The notes beneath the pieces were generated by a model. The model did not search any database and was not told where the DNA came from. It was given only the letters and a program-made list of their open reading frames with translations. Shown piece by piece: positions 1 to 9,720 of a DNA stretch of 64,000 nucleotides; position 1 is the first letter of the stretch, and the number at the start of each line of letters is the position of its first letter. Made by a program: the position numbers and the translations under genes. Origin of the DNA: a candidate division FCPU426 bacterium (GTDB lineage: Bacteria; Oederibacteriota; Muellerivitia; Muellerivitales; Muellerivitaceae); contig JASHNQ010000033.1 of NCBI GenBank assembly GCA_030041545.1, forward strand, positions 61,155-125,154, in the 5' to 3' direction.

Positions 1-819
1 AAGGGGGACAAAGCGACGGCCCTCACGGATTACCAAAAGGCCCTGGCTATCAATCCCAACAACCCCCAGGTGACCTCCTTCGTCCAATCCCTGCAAGCGC
101 AGGCGGGTCCAGCGCCGCAGTCCTCCAACAACGGGCCGGTCGCGCAAACCGCCTCCCTTTCGACAACGTCCGGAAACCCTAAGTTTGAGTTGGATATCTT
201 GGCGGGGGGATCCTTTGTCCTCAGTGGCGAGTCTCCGGCGGCCAACGCGGAGGGGGTTACCGTCAGTTTGGCGGGGGGATACGGCATCGGCCTTGGCGGC
301 GGTGTGGGGGCCTACTATGCCCTTGGCCCCGATCTTTCGATCGGCGCCAACTTTGCGTACTATGCCTACAGCGCCACCTACACTTATGAATTTCCCTCCC
401 TGGAGGGGATTAGCGGAGGCGTCACCGAATCGGCTAGTTCGAGTAACTTGGAAATGGTTGCCGCTGCTAAGTATCACCTTCACGGAAACCCCAACCTGAA
501 GCCTTATCTTCTAGGCGGGTTGGGTATGGCCAATGTCACCTCGTCCGGGTCTGTTACGGAAGTGGTTTCGGGAATAGGGGGCGAGGGGGAAAAGCTTCCT
601 TCGGTTTCCTCTTTTTGTCCTATGGTTCAAATTGGTGGAGGCATTGAAATTCCCGCGGGAAAGGACATGAATTTCCTCGCGGAAGGCAAATTTAATTTCA
701 TTTTCGTCGGCAGCACGAGCCAGAGTGTCACTGCTTCGGGGGTCACAGGGAACCAGACTTACGCAGGCTACACGTTCATTGAATTTCCAATCAACGTGGG
801 ACTCGATTTTAATTTGTAG
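1..819 (+). CDS. TPR + outer-membrane beta-barrel protein, 5' truncated by window edge
   Basis: Frame is open from base 1 (GDKATALTDYQKALAINPNNPQVTSFVQSLQ = TPR end), followed by a Gly/aromatic beta-barrel-like domain; same architecture as 41542-43089 and 49130-50005. Confidence 0.8.
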   Translation, partial: KGDKATALTDYQKALAINPNNPQVTSFVQSLQAQAGPAPQSSNNGPVAQTASLSTTSGNPKFELDILAGGSFVLSGESPAANAEGVTVSLAGGYGIGLGGGVGAYYALGPDLSIGANFAYYAYSATYTYEFPSLEGISGGVTESASSSNLEMVAAAKYHLHGNPNLKPYLLGGLGMANVTSSGSVTEVVSGIGGEGEKLPSVSSFCPMVQIGGGIEIPAGKDMNFLAEGKFNFIFVGSTSQSVTASGVTGNQTYAGYTFIEFPINVGLDFNL

Positions 820-842
820 CCTTCGAAAAAAGCATTGTTGGC

Positions 843-878
843 AAAACCCCGTTCCAGGCGGCTGGAGCGGGGTTTTGT
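843..878 (+). terminator. Rho-independent terminator
   Basis: aaaaccccgttccaggcggctggagcggggtttt hairpin plus T-rich tail just after the stop at 819. Confidence 0.8.
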
Positions 879-1081
879 TTTTGGCCCAAGTCCCTTGTGC
901 CGCTCCGCCTCCGCCCGTAAGATACTCCCTCCTAAAAAACAAGTTTTTTCCATTGAAATTATCTAACAAGGCGAAGCCCGGTTCATGAAACGAGAGCGAC
1001 ACTTTTCAGGGCCTTCGGCTCTATTAATGTAGAACAGGGTGAGTTCCAAGTTGAACGGCAAAACGGCTCCTGGGAGTTGGC

Positions 1082-2542
1082 TTGAATCCCTTTAAAGAAA
1101 ACAAAATCCTCCGGTTCCTGGGTTCGGTGAAGCTGGCCCTGCCCATGCTGCTCATCCTGGCGGCGCTTTTGGCCACGGGCACCATCGTGGAATCCCGCTT
1201 TTCCACGGCCGTGGCCAAGCGCTTCGTTTACGGCACCTGGTGGTTCGGCGGTTTCCTGATGCTTTTGGCCGTGAACCTCTTCTGCTCGGCTTTTTCCCGC
1301 TTTCCCTGGAAGAAATACCAGACGGGCTTTGTCATTACCCACCTGGGGATCATCCTCCTCCTAGCCGGGTCGCTCATCACCCAACAGTTGGGCAAGGACG
1401 GGCAGATCGCCCTCAAGGAGGGCGCCGAAGGGCACGTTTTCCAGGAGGAAAACCCCACGCTTCTGTACCAGGTGAACGACGGGCCCATCAACGCCCTCCC
1501 GGCCTCTTTCCCTTTCCGGGCCCCTTCCCCCGACCATCCCTTGATGGTGCACTTGCCGGGCGACGGGCTGTTGATGGTGGACCAGTTTTACCTGAACGCC
1601 CAAAGGATGGTCACGGGCCGAAACGCCGAAAAAGGGGAAAAAGGGTTCCCGGCCCTGCGGCTGAAATTGGACAGTTCCTTCGTGCACGAGGACCAGTGGC
1701 TTTTCCTGGGCGGCGCGGACAACGGCGGGTTCGACGGGCTCACCGCAGGGAAGCTGGACCTGGGGCCCGCCTCGGCCTTCTTTGAGAAGGAGGGGGACTG
1801 GAAAAAGGACTTGTCCCAGGGGGCCAAGGACGTTCCGGACAACGCCCTGGCCCTGCTGCTGGCCCCCGATGGGAGCCTGAAGTACCAAACGCGCTTCCAC
1901 GGCAAGTTCGACTCCCCCCAGCCCCTGGCCCTGGACACGGCCTATGCCACAGGCTGGATGGACATGCAATTCACCGTGCCGGAACGTTTGGACAACGCCC
2001 TGCCCGAGGAAACCTACGAGTCCCAGCCCTTTCCCTACCAAAAAGACCTCCAGCCGGCCCTGCACTATGAGGTGTTGAAGGGCGCGGCCACCCAGGAGGG
2101 GTGGCTGGGCTACCAATCCGCGCCGGTTTCCTTTACCCTGTCCCAGGGGCAGACCTTCGCCCTGGCCTATGGGCCCCAGCAAATCGACCTGCCCTTCATG
2201 TTGCACCTGGTCAAGTTCAAGGTGGGGTTCGACCCGGGCACGGACAAGCCGGCCTCCTACGCCAGCGACATCTTTTATATGGACCCGGTGAAGGGCGTCC
2301 AAGCACCGGCCCACATCACCATGAACGAGCCCCTGCATTTCATGGGCTACACGGTATACCAGGCCAGCTACGAGGCTGAGCCCGACGGCAGCTATGTTTC
2401 GGTCTTTTCCGTGGGGAAGGACCCCGGCATCTGGATGAAGTACGGGGGAGCCATCGTTCTGGTATTGGGCATCATTTTCATGTTCTGGTTCAAGAACCCG
2501 GCGTGGAACAAGAGGGAGACGGATGAACAAGGCAAATTTTGA
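1082..2542 (+). CDS. resB: ResB-like cytochrome c biogenesis protein
   Basis: N-terminal TM pattern (LRFLGSVKLALPMLLILAALLATGTIVES...), large periplasmic region, C-terminal TM; followed by CcsA gene. Confidence 0.8.
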   Translation: MNPFKENKILRFLGSVKLALPMLLILAALLATGTIVESRFSTAVAKRFVYGTWWFGGFLMLLAVNLFCSAFSRFPWKKYQTGFVITHLGIILLLAGSLITQQLGKDGQIALKEGAEGHVFQEENPTLLYQVNDGPINALPASFPFRAPSPDHPLMVHLPGDGLLMVDQFYLNAQRMVTGRNAEKGEKGFPALRLKLDSSFVHEDQWLFLGGADNGGFDGLTAGKLDLGPASAFFEKEGDWKKDLSQGAKDVPDNALALLLAPDGSLKYQTRFHGKFDSPQPLALDTAYATGWMDMQFTVPERLDNALPEETYESQPFPYQKDLQPALHYEVLKGAATQEGWLGYQSAPVSFTLSQGQTFALAYGPQQIDLPFMLHLVKFKVGFDPGTDKPASYASDIFYMDPVKGVQAPAHITMNEPLHFMGYTVYQASYEAEPDGSYVSVFSVGKDPGIWMKYGGAIVLVLGIIFMFWFKNPAWNKRETDEQGKF

Positions 2543-2642
2543 GTTCTCAATTTTGAATTATGAATTATGGAAATTTTTTCCAACGAGGCGGAAAAATTTT
2601 TTAAAAGAAAATCCATCCATCCGTGTTCATCCGTGTTCATTC

Positions 2643-4313
2643 GTGGCAAAAATTTCCGTTCTTTTTGTTTTTCTTTTCTGTGGTTCCGTTTTGGCCGGGG
2701 AATTGGATTTCAAGACCCTCGCCCTCATCCCCATCCAGGAAAACGGCCGGGTGAAGCCCCTGGACACCTTCGCCCGCGAGAGCGTGCGGTTCGTGACCGG
2801 CCATGAGTCCCTGGACGGCCAAAACGCGCTGGGCACGGTCCTGGACTGGGCCACCCATCCCCAGGCCTGGGACAACAGGGGCTTCCTCCTCATCGAAAAC
2901 CTGGGCCTGCGCTCCCTTTTGGGAATCCCCAACAACCAGTCCCGCGTCCCGCCCCAATTTTTGATCAACCACGAGGGTTTCATCGCCTACGCCAAGAGCA
3001 GCTACGCCAAGCAGGAAAAGAAAATCACCCTTAACCCCATGGAGAAGGAAGCCCTGGCCGTGTTCGGCCGGCTCCAGCGCTATGAGGACGTAAAGTCCGG
3101 CGCGGCCCTGGCCCTGATCCCCATAGAGGACCCAAAGACCCGGAAATGGGGCACGATGGGCGACCTTAACCGCGCCTACCATGTGAACAAGGCCGCCATG
3201 CCGGAGGCGGCCCTGGACGTCTTGGAATCCTTCGCCGGGGTCCTCTCCGCCTATGACCAGGGCGACGCGGCCAAGTTCGAAACCCAGTCCCAAAACCTTT
3301 CCCAAATCCTCGCCCAGATCGGAGACAAGGATTACCCGGCCCCCGGCAAGATGGCCCTGGAGGTCCAGTTCAACGCCTTGAAACCCTTCCGCTGGGCCTG
3401 GATCATCCACTTGGCGGCCCTCACCCTCATGGGCCTCTCCCTCCTCTTGGCGGCCCCGCGCCTCTTCACGCCCGGTTTCGCCTTTTTCATCGGAGGGATC
3501 GCCATGAGCCTTTACGGCTTCGTGCTGCGTTGTATCATCGCGGGCCGGCCGCCCGTCTCCAACATGTACGAGTCGCTCATTTGGGTCACCTTCGGCATGA
3601 CGGTCTTCGCCCTCATCTTCGAGCTTATCTTCAAGACCCGCTTGATCGCGCTGGCCGGGTCGGTCCTGGCCGTCGTGGGTTTCATCCTGGCCGACAACGT
3701 GCCCACGGTTTTGGACCCCTCCATCCAGCCCATTGAGCCGGTCTTGCGAAGCAATTTCTGGCTGACCATTCACGTGCTCACCATCACCTTAAGCTACGCG
3801 GCCTTCCTGCTTTCCTTGGGCGTGGGCCACCTGTGCCTCTGGACCCTTTGGGCGCACCGGGAGGATACGGAGAGGCTCAAGCGCCAGACCCGGCTTTTGT
3901 ACCGCGTGGTACAGGTAGGCGTGGTGCTTTTGGCCACGGGAACGATTTTGGGCGGGGTTTGGGCCAATTATTCCTGGGGAAGGTTCTGGGGCTGGGACCC
4001 CAAGGAAACCTGGGCCCTGATCGCCCTGTTGGGCTACGTGGCGGTGCTGCACGGCCGGCTGGCCGGGTGGCTCAAGGAACTAGGCTTCACCATCGGCGTG
4101 GTGTCGGCCTTTCTGGGCGTGCTCATGGCCTGGTACGGGGTCAACTTCATCCTGGGCGTGGGCCTGCACAGCTACGGTTTTTCCAAGGGCGGACTGCCCT
4201 TCGTGATCGCCTTCGTGGCCTTTGAAATCGTTCTGTTAACGGTGGTGGGGCTTAAAAACCGCAAGGCACCCAACTTGTCCCCAACCGCCTCCGTGGCAGT
4301 GGGACATCATTAA
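2643..4313 (+). CDS. ccsA: CcsA/CcsB-type cytochrome c biogenesis protein (likely GTG start)
   Basis: WGRFWGWDPKETWALIALLGY heme-handling motif, multiple TM helices, downstream of resB. GTG 2643 gives a signal-like N-terminus (M)AKISVLFVFLFCGSVLAGE; the longer ATG ORF translates intergenic repeat sequence. Confidence 0.85.
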   Translation: MAKISVLFVFLFCGSVLAGELDFKTLALIPIQENGRVKPLDTFARESVRFVTGHESLDGQNALGTVLDWATHPQAWDNRGFLLIENLGLRSLLGIPNNQSRVPPQFLINHEGFIAYAKSSYAKQEKKITLNPMEKEALAVFGRLQRYEDVKSGAALALIPIEDPKTRKWGTMGDLNRAYHVNKAAMPEAALDVLESFAGVLSAYDQGDAAKFETQSQNLSQILAQIGDKDYPAPGKMALEVQFNALKPFRWAWIIHLAALTLMGLSLLLAAPRLFTPGFAFFIGGIAMSLYGFVLRCIIAGRPPVSNMYESLIWVTFGMTVFALIFELIFKTRLIALAGSVLAVVGFILADNVPTVLDPSIQPIEPVLRSNFWLTIHVLTITLSYAAFLLSLGVGHLCLWTLWAHREDTERLKRQTRLLYRVVQVGVVLLATGTILGGVWANYSWGRFWGWDPKETWALIALLGYVAVLHGRLAGWLKELGFTIGVVSAFLGVLMAWYGVNFILGVGLHSYGFSKGGLPFVIAFVAFEIVLLTVVGLKNRKAPNLSPTASVAVGHH

Positions 4314-5827
4314 AATCCGTAAAGATTTCCAAATTTCCCTTTCAGGTAGGCCAGGAAGAAATCCGCACTGAGATTCCGGCCTGTCACCTCCTGGCAAAGG
4401 TCGCCCGCCCGGTAACGCTGGCCCTGGGCATGGATCTTCTCATTCAGCCATTTCCTCAAGGGCGTGAAATCCCCTTTCTCGAACTTCCCTTCCAAGGTCC
4501 CCACTTCCTTGTCCGCGGCCGCGAAAAACTGCGCCGAATAAAGGTTGCCCAGGGTGTAGGTGGGGAAATAGCCGAAACTTCCATGGCTCCAATGAACGTC
4601 TTGCAGGCAGCCCAGGGCGTCGGAAGGCGGCGTGAGTCCCAGGTATTTCCTCATGGCTTCATTCCAAGTTGAAGGAATGTCGGCGGTCTTCAGCTTGCCC
4701 CCGATCAAAGCCACCTCAATGTCGTAGCGCAGGCAGATGTGCAGGTTATAGGTGACCTCGTCGGACTCGGTGCGGATAAAGGAAGGGGCCGAGTGGTTGA
4801 TGGCGAAATGAAAGGCTTCCAGCGTCACGTCATCGAAGGCGCCCGGGAAGGCTTTTTTCAACTCTGGATAAAAGAACTTCCAAAAGGCCAGGCCGCGGCC
4901 CACCAGGTTTTCCCAAAGCCGGGACTGGGATTCGTGGATGCCCAGGGAGACCGCCGAGGCGCGGGGGGTGCCGTAGTGCCCGTCGGAAGGCAGGTTTTGG
5001 TCGTAAATACCGTGGCCGGACTCGTGGAGAGTGCTGAAAAAGGAGTTCTCGAAGTTGTTTTCCTCGAAGCGGGTGGTGATGCGGGTGTCGGCGGGCCCCA
5101 GGCCGGTGGTGAAGGGATGGGCGGAAACGTCGATGCGGCCCCTGTCGAAACGGAACCCGATGGCCTCGGACATCCGGCGGCAGAAAGCCCGCTGGGCGGG
5201 GATGGGACAGGGCCGTTTTAGGATGGAAACATCGGGCTTTCGCGTGGAAGAGCCGATCTTGGCGACCAAAGCGGAAAGGCTTTCCTTCAAGGGAGGGAAC
5301 AGCCGGTTGAGCTCGGCCGTGGTCAGGCCGGGCTCGTAATCCTCCAGCAGGGCGTCGTAGGGGTGGTCCTGGTAACCATAGCACTTGGCCTGTTCCTGGC
5401 AGAGCGGGATGATCTTGTCCAGCCAGGGCTGGAACCGGGAAAACTTGTTTTCCTTGCGGGACTCCACCCACTCCACTTGGGCCTGGGAGGTCACGCGGGC
5501 CATTTCCTCCACCAGCTTTTGGGGCAGTTTGGTGGACCGGTCGTAGGAACGGCGCCATTCGCGCAGATTGACCGCGCTGTCGGACAGTGAGTCCTGGGTC
5601 ATCTCCTTGGAGGATTCCGCCTTGGAAATCAGTTCCCCCACCTTGGGGTCGGTGAACTTCTGGTGGCACATGCCCGCCAAAAGCGAAAGTTGCTCGGCCC
5701 GGTAGGCGGCGTTGGCCGCGGGCATGTAGACTTCCTGGTCCCAGCCCAAGACGCCCGCGGTATTACCCAAAACGGCGATTTCCTTCATCCGGCGCACCAG
5801 ATCGGCGTAGGCTTGTTCGGGATTCAA
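4310..5827 (-). CDS. Carboxypeptidase Taq (M32) family metallopeptidase
   Basis: HExxH motif in TLHESGHGIYDQNLP; full-length 505 aa M32-like sequence. Confidence 0.9.
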   Translation of the reverse strand: MNPEQAYADLVRRMKEIAVLGNTAGVLGWDQEVYMPAANAAYRAEQLSLLAGMCHQKFTDPKVGELISKAESSKEMTQDSLSDSAVNLREWRRSYDRSTKLPQKLVEEMARVTSQAQVEWVESRKENKFSRFQPWLDKIIPLCQEQAKCYGYQDHPYDALLEDYEPGLTTAELNRLFPPLKESLSALVAKIGSSTRKPDVSILKRPCPIPAQRAFCRRMSEAIGFRFDRGRIDVSAHPFTTGLGPADTRITTRFEENNFENSFFSTLHESGHGIYDQNLPSDGHYGTPRASAVSLGIHESQSRLWENLVGRGLAFWKFFYPELKKAFPGAFDDVTLEAFHFAINHSAPSFIRTESDEVTYNLHICLRYDIEVALIGGKLKTADIPSTWNEAMRKYLGLTPPSDALGCLQDVHWSHGSFGYFPTYTLGNLYSAQFFAAADKEVGTLEGKFEKGDFTPLRKWLNEKIHAQGQRYRAGDLCQEVTGRNLSADFFLAYLKGKFGNLYGF

Positions 5828-5845
5828 TTTTATTCTCCAAAATTT

Positions 5846-6227
5846 TTACCGCTGTCATTGCGACGAGTAGCCGCCGAGTAGGCGGCTGTTAACGAGGAAG
5901 CAACCCCAGTTTAAATATGCAATTGCATGGAATGATCCGAAGGGATCAAACCACCCATAAACGGGTTCGACTCCCTTCGGTCGCTCACCGCAAGCTGGGT
6001 TGCCTGAGCCCTGAGCGAGCAAAGCGAGTCGAAGGGTTCGCCTCAAAATTCGAGGCTCCTATGAAACAACCCCCAGGCACCCCTCGCCCCGTCCCTCTCC
6101 CGCAAGGGGCGAGGGTGACGAGTACCCCTTCTCCCTTGAGGGGAGAAGGATGGGATGAGGGTGATTGTTTCTTACTCAAATCACACGGCGCCCTCCGGCG
6201 GGCCCTGGCTCGCAATGACAGCGGTTA
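5846..6227. repeat. Composite intergenic repeat bounded by ~18-bp inverted repeats
   Basis: ttaccgctgtcattgcga (5846-5863) versus tcgcaatgacagcggtta (6210-6227), 17/18; interior holds the 'gggttcgactcccttcggtcgctcaccgcaagc' and 'cctctcccgcaaggggcgagg' modules seen elsewhere. Confidence 0.75.
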
Positions 6228-6239
6228 TTACAACGTGGT

Positions 6240-6794
6240 TCAAAGATCTTCGCTCAACCCCACCAGCACCGGCACATCCTGCTGCGTGAGGTTATTGTAA
6301 ATCAGGAAGTCGTACCTACCCTCGATAAAGGCGTGCTCGCCGGGGTGAAAATCGAATTGGAACCCCAAGCCCACCACCGCTGCCACCGAAGAGGTGGTAT
6401 AGCCGCTGGGACTGTCGGATTGGAAGTCATAAGCCGGCCCGACCAGGATGTAGGGCGCCCAGCCGGGAAGGGGATTAGCGAGGTGGAGTTCGGGGGAAAC
6501 CCTCAAATCCACAACCGAAAGGCCCCCGCCGGTGTAAAACCATGGATTCACCGAGAGTTGGAGCCAAAGGAAGGGATTGAACCGGTATCCCAAGAAAAGG
6601 TTTCCACCGCCGCCCAGGAGGAAATCAGGGTTCCAGTTTTGCACCGGGGCATTGACGCCCAGCCCCGTGCCCAAGTACCAGCCGGGCGACAGGGAGGAAG
6701 CGGTGGAATCCGAGATCACCTCCATCGCCTTCAGCGGCGTGAAGGGAAGAAACATCAGGCAACCGAAGGCCAGCCAACCGGCCCTTTTTTTCAT
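6240..6794 (-). CDS. Small outer-membrane beta-barrel-like secreted protein
   Basis: Signal peptide MKKRAGWLAFGCLMFLPFTPLKA, alternating barrel-like pattern. Confidence 0.6.
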   Translation of the reverse strand: MKKRAGWLAFGCLMFLPFTPLKAMEVISDSTASSLSPGWYLGTGLGVNAPVQNWNPDFLLGGGGNLFLGYRFNPFLWLQLSVNPWFYTGGGLSVVDLRVSPELHLANPLPGWAPYILVGPAYDFQSDSPSGYTTSSVAAVVGLGFQFDFHPGEHAFIEGRYDFLIYNNLTQQDVPVLVGLSEDL

Positions 6795-6900
6795 GGAACC
6801 CTCCCTGTCCGGAAATCACGGCGAGGAGGATTATACCCGCCTCCGGTCAGCGGATTCAATTTGGGATGATAAGTATTGGGTATGTCAAGGCATCGTTCCC

Positions 6901-7073
6901 AACTTAGAACTTCTAACAAAAGTCAAGATTGAACCACAGGGGACACGGAGAACCCAGAGGGAGGCATAAGGGTTTTGTTTGAAATCAATGCTTTTGCTCT
7001 GTGTTCTCTGTGCGTCGCCGAAGGCGACCTGTGGTGAAAAGCCTTTTTGTTAGAGCCTCTTAGTTAGGCCGCG
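6901..7073. repeat. Foldback repeat, 'ccacaggggacacggagaac / ctctgtgttctctgtg' type
   Basis: Nested inverted arms: aacttagaacttctaacaaaag...accacaggggacacggagaacccagag / ctctgtgttctctgtg...cctgtggtgaaaag...gttagagcctcttagtt. Confidence 0.7.
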
Positions 7074-8035
7074 AAAGTTTCGCCGATGAACTTGACGTCT
7101 TCCGCGCTTAAGGGTTTGTCCTTGCCCGAAAGATTGATTTCCACCTGGTTCCGGTTCCGGAAACCGGGAATAACGCAGCACACAACGGGGTTGGCCAGGA
7201 GGTACTGCAGGGCTACCCGGGCCAGGTCCCTTACGTCGCTCCCGAAACGCGATTTTAGTTTCTCGATCTTGGGCTGGACGCCTAAAAGGAACTCGGTGGT
7301 GAAGCGCTTATCGCCCTTGCGGTGGTCGCCTTCCTCGAACCGCGGGGGATTCTTCGGGTCGAACTTGCCCAGGAGGATGCCCTGGTTCAGGGGTGAAAAG
7401 GCCACGAAACTCATCTTGCGCTCGTCCAAGAGCCGCCGCACGGGGGCGCCCGCCCGGATGAACTGGTCGTCCATGATGTGGGCCCAGCTTTGCAAAACGT
7501 CGGGCTTCACCTTGGGCGCCAGTTTCTCGAAGTCGGCGTTGGAATAGGCGGACTGGCCGATAAGCCTGATTTTTCCCTCTTTTTTCAACTGGCGCATCAC
7601 GGCCACGGCGTCGTCCAGGTAGCGGTCCTCGGGGCCGAAATCGCCGTGGTGGAAATAGTAAAGGTCGATCACGTCCCGCTGGAGGTTGATGAGGGACTGT
7701 TCGCATTGGTGGCGGATGTGGGCCGGCTCATAGGCATGGGCCGCGGTGCCGGGAAACCAGCCCACCTTGGTGGCCAGGACGAGTTTCTTCGCGCGGTTTC
7801 CCAGGATCTCCGAGAGCATACGCTCGGCCCGGCCGTTGCCGTAAACATCCGCGTTGTCGAAGTGGTTGACGCCCTGCTCCAGGGCGTAATCGACGGCGCG
7901 CTTCACTTCGGAGGCGTCCACGTTGGCCCAGCCGTTGGGCGAGCCGTTCACCCAGTTCAGCCCCCCCAGGGTCCAACAGCCCAGGCTGATTTCGGAAACC
8001 TCGACACCCGATTGGCCGAGTTTGCGGTATTTCAT
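7064..8035 (-). CDS. Aldo/keto reductase family oxidoreductase
   Basis: MKYRKLGQSGVEVSEISLGCWTLGG, D..NVYG-like FDNADVYGNGRAE, VIPGFRN; start moved to internal ATG. Confidence 0.88.
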   Translation of the reverse strand: MKYRKLGQSGVEVSEISLGCWTLGGLNWVNGSPNGWANVDASEVKRAVDYALEQGVNHFDNADVYGNGRAERMLSEILGNRAKKLVLATKVGWFPGTAAHAYEPAHIRHQCEQSLINLQRDVIDLYYFHHGDFGPEDRYLDDAVAVMRQLKKEGKIRLIGQSAYSNADFEKLAPKVKPDVLQSWAHIMDDQFIRAGAPVRRLLDERKMSFVAFSPLNQGILLGKFDPKNPPRFEEGDHRKGDKRFTTEFLLGVQPKIEKLKSRFGSDVRDLARVALQYLLANPVVCCVIPGFRNRNQVEINLSGKDKPLSAEDVKFIGETFAA

Positions 8036-8237
8036 GAAATCCTCCTCAAAAAATGGAACCACAGATTAAGCCAAAAGGATTGTTTTTGCCACATGGGTAA
8101 AAATTCACCAAATGGGTAACCGCCACCCGGAGAATCCTGGAGACAAGGCCTGAATCGGCTGATTTTTTTAAGATTTTGTTGGCATAGCCCTTGCCTTAAA
8201 CAATCCTCGTTATCCACTCAAACTAAGGAGAAAAAAC

Positions 8238-8648
8238 ATGAAACGCAATGACTTCAGGATCTTAATCGCGGAGGATGACCCCGCCATCCGCAAGCTGTAT
8301 GAGAAGGCCTTCCGCCAGGAGGGTTACGAGGTGGTGTCAGTGGAGGCTGGGGGCCAGGTTTTGGCCGAACTGAAGGACGGTTCCTTCGATCTTTTGATCA
8401 CCGACCTGAAACTGGAGCATACCAGCGCGTTGGAGGTCCTGCCGGAGGTCCGCAAAATCCATCCCCGCCTGCCCGTCATCGTGGTTTCGGGTTATTACGC
8501 CAACTTGGTCGAGGATTTCCACCTGAAGGGCTTCAACGTGAACCTCTTTCTCAATAAACCCCTGGGCCTGTCCGATTTGAAGTTGGCCGTGCGCAGGGTT
8601 TTGGGGTTGGCGGCGGCGGAAAATCCGAGGGACACGACGGTTGCATAA
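8238..8648 (+). CDS. Response regulator receiver protein (stand-alone REC)
   Basis: ILIAEDDPAIRKLYEKAF, phospho-acceptor in LLITDLKL, C-terminal KP (FLNKPLGLSDL). Confidence 0.88.
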   Translation: MKRNDFRILIAEDDPAIRKLYEKAFRQEGYEVVSVEAGGQVLAELKDGSFDLLITDLKLEHTSALEVLPEVRKIHPRLPVIVVSGYYANLVEDFHLKGFNVNLFLNKPLGLSDLKLAVRRVLGLAAAENPRDTTVA

Positions 8649-8772
8649 AAAAGTTTTGAGTTCTGAGTTTTCAGTTTTGAGTTTTGGAAGTTTTTGTCCC
8701 TCAACTCATTAAGGGTGTTAATGATTTTGTGGGGCAAAAACACACACAAACTCACAACTCTTAACTCAACAC

Positions 8773-9720
8773 TCATAACTGGTTCTTGTGGCTCGCTTTA
8801 TACAAGCGGTCGTTGATGGCCCGGCCCAACCCTTCGTGGGGCACAGGATGGGCCAGAAGGAGATCCAAACCTTTCTCATCCAGCCTTCTCAAAGCGGCGA
8901 AGAGATTCGCCGCCGCTTCCTTCAAATCACCCTTATAAGAAAGAACTTCCACGGCCGTGAAAGGCGTGGAATCCCGGGGCTCCCTCAGGGTCAGGAGCCC
9001 TATTTTTTTGCCCTCGGGAAGGTTTTCCAGGGACTCATCCAAAACCAGGGGCGTCCGGGGCGCGTAATGCTGGGGCAGTTGGCCCGGGGCCAGGGGTTTT
9101 TCAGCGGCCGTGGTTTGGACCCGTACTTGCCCGATCAAGGCCTGGATTTCCTCCAACGGCGCGCCGCCAGGCCTCAAAAGCACCGGTTCCTTGTCCATGA
9201 AGGAAACAATCGTGGATTCCACCCCCACGGAACAAGGGCCGCCATCCAAAATCACCTCAACCTTGCTCCCAAGGGAGTTTCGTACGTGCCCGGCGGTGGT
9301 GGGGCTCACGGCCCCAAAAGGATTGGCGCTGGGCGCGGCAATCGGGCGGCCCGACTCGCGGATGAGATCCAAGGCCAGTGGGTGGTTGGGCACCCGGACG
9401 GCCACGGTGGGAAGGGAGGAGGTCACGATATCCGGCACCATGGGAGATTTGGGCAAAACCACGGTCAAGGGGCCGGGCCAAAACTTTTCCACCAATTTCA
9501 AGGCGAGGGCCGGGAATTTTTGCACCAGGATATCCGCCTGCCGCATATCCGCCACGTGCACGATCAGGGGATCGAACTGGGGGCGGTTCTTCACCTCGAA
9601 AATTTCCGCCACGGCGTAGGGGTTCAAGGCGTCCGCGCCCAGGCCGTAAACGGTCTCGGTGGGGAAAGCCACCAACCCGCCCTCCTGGATGATTTGGGCT
9701 GCCTTTTGGATTTCAAGCAT
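8773..9720 (-). CDS. sua5: L-threonylcarbamoyladenylate synthase (Sua5/YwlC/YrdC)
   Basis: GGLVAFPTETVYGLGADA, KRP-like motif, C-terminal Sua5 extension (APGQLPQHYAPRTPL). Confidence 0.92.
   Translation of the reverse strand: MLEIQKAAQIIQEGGLVAFPTETVYGLGADALNPYAVAEIFEVKNRPQFDPLIVHVADMRQADILVQKFPALALKLVEKFWPGPLTVVLPKSPMVPDIVTSSLPTVAVRVPNHPLALDLIRESGRPIAAPSANPFGAVSPTTAGHVRNSLGSKVEVILDGGPCSVGVESTIVSFMDKEPVLLRPGGAPLEEIQALIGQVRVQTTAAEKPLAPGQLPQHYAPRTPLVLDESLENLPEGKKIGLLTLREPRDSTPFTAVEVLSYKGDLKEAAANLFAALRRLDEKGLDLLLAHPVPHEGLGRAINDRLYKASHKNQL

Noticed and set aside
1361-3773. Large minus-strand ORFs antisense to resB and ccsA (389 and 378 aa)
   Set aside because: Compositional shadow ORFs in GC-rich coding DNA; no recognisable domains, sense genes are clear.
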